Assembly (NCBI RefSeq): GCF_000332455.1
Contig: NZ_AOGY02000025.1
Coordinates: forward strand, 1 to 28,673
Direction of reading: 5' to 3'
DNA length: 28,673 bases
Source: Leptospira vanthielii serovar Holland str. Waz Holland = ATCC 700522
Lineage (GTDB): Bacteria > Spirochaetota > Leptospiria > Leptospirales > Leptospiraceae
Shown here one piece after another: positions 27,101 to 28,673 of the stretch. Positions within the stretch are counted from its first letter, which is position 1; every line of letters starts with the position of its first letter. The translations under genes and the position numbers were made by a program. The notes under the pieces were generated by a model. It saw only the letters and a program-made list of their open reading frames with translations. It had not been told where the DNA came from and did no database searches.

Positions 27101-27255
27101 TCAGCACATCACCCGGTGCAGAAGTCCAAAGACCCCTTGCCACCGTAGTGATAGGAGGGTTAGTGTCAGCCAGTGCCCTTACCCTCTTTGTACTCCCTCT
27201 CGTCTATTTAAAGTTTGCTGCAAAAAAAGCCTTCATGCTATCAAAAGATGCATAG
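24145..27255 (+). CDS. czcA: Heavy-metal RND efflux pump, CzcA family
   Basis: This 1036-residue proton-driven inner-membrane pump is of normal family length. The transmembrane helix 4 signature DFGLIVDGAVILIEN carries the proton-relay acids Asp398, Asp404 and Glu411 in the spacing of the Co/Zn/Cd (CzcA, HME1) subgroup, unlike the Cu/Ag (CusA) form. The porter-domain opening (VDAVPDITNVQVQV), LPVERAITGIP and the C-terminal helix motif (FGIAVLNGLVLISF) agree. Substrate is therefore predicted as divalent Zn, Co or Cd. The last 52 bp overlap the 3' end of the convergent dienelactone-hydrolase-like gene. Confidence 0.94.
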   Translation: MEFLTKIVQVSLQNRLLVIILTVLLVFGGFYSLNHLKVDAVPDITNVQVQVITTSPALSTLEIEQYITLPVERAITGIPNLIEVRSVSRYGFSLVTAVFADGTDLWKSRQLVSEKLTEASENIPAIFGKPVIGPITTGLGEVFQFTLESEFHNQMELTTYLNWYINPTLKTVPGIVEVNSFGGKTKQYQVIVDSFKAASLGVSLNQIVNAVQSNNLSTGSGYIERSGEQLIVGSDGLLKTISDFEKIQVGKMGDGFPIYLSSIAKIIEGPRLRKGAATATGKSEVVGAVTLMLLGENSLEVTTAVKEKITQIEKTLPTGMKIKPYYDRSIMVKSTLNTIVWNLSEGAILVIIILFLMIGDFRSGLVIASVIPLAMLFAITLMFMRDLPANLMSMGAIDFGLIVDGAVILIENSHRRLGLKRKELKRDLTDKEQKETILTATIEVRKATIYGEIIIGIVYIPILTLSGTEGKMFIPMATTVLFALIGAFFLTLTLIPVLASYFLKGGHIAEGETKFFQKIHNWYTPKLDYCLKEPKKVTYSTIGILVLSIILFFRLGGEFLPKLDEGNMLIEISRYPSSTLTESLQSSMKIEKAILKEIPEITEVVSRTGSPELAIEPMGVEKTDMYMDMKPRSEWNLTKQEIESKLQEIIERVAPQVAYGLSQPIEMRNNEIMAGIRADVGIKVFGDDLIQLKSIAEEISTKIKHIPGVVDLRIEQLYGLEYLRIKPNRDKLARYDQSILDVNRVTESISSGVPAGIVYEGMKRFEIVVKTDVGSNPEQIKNIPVKVGKNTFAPLHELSEIQIEDGPLQIYHQNQNRYALVQFNIRGKDMVSTVGLVQNVLQKEIKFPVGYHYTTGGEFEKFESATKTLYVVVPITLVIIFLILYFAFNEVSAAIIIFLNVPFAITGGIFALYLRSLPFSISAGVGFIALFGIAVLNGLVLISFIRSLEQSGKRKEEAVKEAAISRLRPVLTTALLASIGFIPMAISTSPGAEVQRPLATVVIGGLVSASALTLFVLPLVYLKFAAKKAFMLSKDA

Positions 27256-28010
27256 TCTGCTTTTTCGTTGTAAGCCAACCCTGGTAGTCCATGTTTTTCG
27301 GAACCAGGTCTTGTAAATCCATGAACGGCTCCTGGGTGCGAAACAAAAGTCACAGGAGCCTTCGCATCTGTTACCGTTTTGATAAAAGTTTCTACAGAAG
27401 CTTTTGGAACAAAAGGATCATCCGCACCATGATGTACTAAAACTTTGCTTTTGATTTTTTTCACACCCGATGCCAAGTTTTTACTCCCTAAAAAACCATG
27501 AAAGGAAACAACTCCCCCTTTTAAATCAGAACCATCTAGCGCAAGTTCGATGACTCCACCACCACCAAAACAATAACCAATGGCACCAATTTTACTAGAA
27601 TCCACATTGGGGTTTGATTTTAATATATCAAGAGCCTTGTTAATTTTTTTTAGGATAATTTTTGGATCGCCATTGGCACCGGATAGTTTTCCTGCTTCCA
27701 CATGGTCTTTTGCAAGAATTCCTTTTCCATAAACGTCCATAACAAAAGCAACATAACCTAAATCTGCCAATTGTCTTGCCCGTTGTTTAGGATACTCGTT
27801 TAATCCCCACCATTCATGAATCACGAGAATGCCGGGACGTTTTTCTTTAATGGAGGTATCAGTAGCGAGATAACCTTCATAAGTTTTCCCGTCCAATTTA
27901 TATTCCACTGGAGTTCCCGAAATTGTTGATTTTATGGGGAGTTCTGAAGTGGGTACGCTTGCACATTGTATGGCAAAAACGAGGGTAAGAATGGAAATGA
28001 GTTGTTTCAT
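27204..28010 (-). CDS. Dienelactone hydrolase family lipoprotein
   Basis: The 268-residue alpha/beta hydrolase has an N-terminal lipoprotein signal (ISILTLVFAIQC, Cys16). The nucleophile is a cysteine, Cys147 in GAIGYCFGGGG, as in dienelactone hydrolase. The acid is Asp197 or Asp198 in HHGADDPFVP and the base is His230 in PGAVHGFTRPGS. HEWWGLNEYPKQRARQLADLGYV is the typical family N-terminal strand-helix. The physiological ester is unknown, and an envelope location would separate it from cytoplasmic aromatic degradation. Its 3' end overlaps czcA on the opposite strand, and its stop at 27206-27204 is within czcA codons. Confidence 0.9.
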   Translation of the reverse strand: MKQLISILTLVFAIQCASVPTSELPIKSTISGTPVEYKLDGKTYEGYLATDTSIKEKRPGILVIHEWWGLNEYPKQRARQLADLGYVAFVMDVYGKGILAKDHVEAGKLSGANGDPKIILKKINKALDILKSNPNVDSSKIGAIGYCFGGGGVIELALDGSDLKGGVVSFHGFLGSKNLASGVKKIKSKVLVHHGADDPFVPKASVETFIKTVTDAKAPVTFVSHPGAVHGFTRPGSEKHGLPGLAYNEKADYASFDSMKAFFAANFK

Positions 28011-28302
28011 ACGTCTCCTGTTCCGCCAGAAACCGAAACTTTAGTTCCTTCGACGGAGATAGATTTAGAATTTTAAATCGGAATGGTAAAAAAGAAACCT
28101 TAATTTCTCAACAAATCTGCAGGATTTCTACCAATCCAATGATTTTGTTACTACGTTCTCTTTTGTTTTTATAACATTCCCACGAAGAAGGTATACCGAT
28201 CAGTTCACCTATAAAAACCAAATCCAATTTTTTTTGTTATACGGTTATTTTTTTATCGCCTCACATCTATAAAATTTATCTTCTAATCCAAAAGGAAATT
28301 AT
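28011..28302. other. AT-rich intergenic region between divergent genes
   Basis: No reading frame or RNA gene is supported here. The region should hold the promoter of the minus-strand hydrolase gene and that of the interrupted plus-strand gene. TATAAA at 28268-28273 could be a -10 element for the latter, but no good -35 hexamer is at the right distance. Confidence 0.4.
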
Positions 28303-28434
28303 ATGATCCAAAGCAACTACTTTCAAACCAACGAAGATTTACAGGAACATTTTAACGAGTTGATCGATTGGAATGAAATTGTTCCCATCTACGAAAATCA
28401 ATTCTCAGATTCCAAACTATATTTAGAAAGGTAG
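28303..28434 (+). pseudogene. N-terminal fragment of a gene cut by IS30 copy 3, possibly acyl-CoA dehydrogenase
   Basis: The frame opens with ATG at 28303, with AAAGGAA nine bases upstream, and encodes 43 residues. It ends at a TAG formed by the first bases of the IS30 inverted repeat (element begins at 28430). The last native codon lies at 28426-28428; the remainder of the gene would be beyond the element, outside the window. The sequence, with NYFQTNEDLQEHFNELIDW and EIVPIYENQF, resembles from memory the N-terminal extension of large Leptospira acyl-CoA dehydrogenases. That identification rests only on this short stretch. The truncation is direct from sequence; the function is a guess. Confidence 0.6.
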
Positions 28435-28673
28435 AATCAAATTTTTAACGCAACACCGATAATCTAATGAATAAGGTGTTAATAAATGAATCATTATACA
28501 AGAATTAATTTGAAAGAAAGGGAAGTAATTGCTGAGATGCGATTTAAAGAGGAAAGTATTAGAAGTATAGCTAAGATACTGAATCGAAGTCCTTCAAGCA
28601 TTTCCAGAGAATTATCTAAAGGTTATTCAAGAAATTCTTTCATTAATTATTCAGTATCAAATGCTCAAATCAT
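28430..28673 (+). mobile_element. IS30-family insertion sequence, copy 3 (partial, runs off right edge)
   Basis: This is the reverse complement of 6123-6366 of copy 2 with no difference seen. It begins with the inverted repeat GGTAGAATC and is preceded by AAA at 28427-28429, the same triplet that flanks copy 2. It is oriented opposite to copies 1 and 2. Confidence 0.95.
28486..28673 (+). CDS. IS30-family transposase, N-terminal part (runs off right edge)
   Basis: The first 62 codons of the same transposase as at 5318-6310 are visible, including the helix-turn-helix region. The ATG lies 56 bp inside the element end, as in the other copies. The catalytic domain is outside the window. Confidence 0.93.
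   Translation, partial: MNHYTRINLKEREVIAEMRFKEESIRSIAKILNRSPSSISRELSKGYSRNSFINYSVSNAQI

Noticed and set aside
1..28673. Composite transposon bounded by IS copies 1 and 3
   Set aside because: The genes between are ordinary chromosomal functions, copy 2 is an independent insertion with its own AAA duplication, and copy 3 sits in what looks like a resident gene. No shared target duplication can be tested.

Overview
The window looks like chromosomal DNA from a Leptospira, most likely a saprophytic species. The evidence is the AT-rich base composition, a DUF1574-type protein (a family known essentially from Leptospira) beside an MBOAT acyltransferase, several lipoproteins with loose spirochaete-type lipoboxes, and the general gene set. 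The genus call is inference from protein character, because no search was run. No rRNA, tRNA, CRISPR array, phage module or replication origin was seen.

Layout. Positions 1-496 are one end of an IS30-family element (copy 1). 627-3098 is a plus-strand cluster: a secreted protein of unknown function, a J-domain protein and mannose-6-phosphate isomerase. A small secreted helical protein with its own promoter-like sequence follows (3154-3456). On the minus strand, 8386 to 3474 reads as one operon: OPA-type organophosphate transporter, membrane-anchored SRPBCC protein, glycosidase-like beta-propeller protein, pirin. The glycosidase-like gene is cut by a complete IS30 element (copy 2, 5303-6366). 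Removing the element and one copy of its 3-bp target duplication restores a 355-codon reading frame.

A cysteine-synthase gene (8433-9407) runs divergently from this operon. Next comes a 1959-residue mosaic lipoprotein (9618-15497) of repeated beta-sandwich modules, an NHL-type beta-propeller and laminin-G-like domains, followed 35 nt later by a lipoprotein c-type cytochrome. A minus-strand pair encodes acetoacetate-CoA ligase and a secreted protein of unknown function, joined by an ATGA overlap. Divergent from them is an MBOAT plus DUF1574 pair, probably for O-acylation of a surface glycan. A Cys/His-rich small membrane protein then leads into a complete czcCBA-type heavy-metal efflux operon (21675-27255), whose 3' end overlaps a convergent dienelactone-hydrolase-type lipoprotein gene by 52 bp. 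At the right edge, IS30 copy 3 (from 28430, inverted relative to copies 1 and 2) cuts a gene after about 43 codons; its N-terminus resembles Leptospira acyl-CoA dehydrogenases.

The main message is recent IS30 activity: three copies with no difference seen where they overlap, two of them sitting inside genes. The other loci worth attention are the giant lipoprotein/cytochrome pair, with an 18-bp palindrome in its upstream region, and the Cys/His-rich protein that precedes the metal pump.
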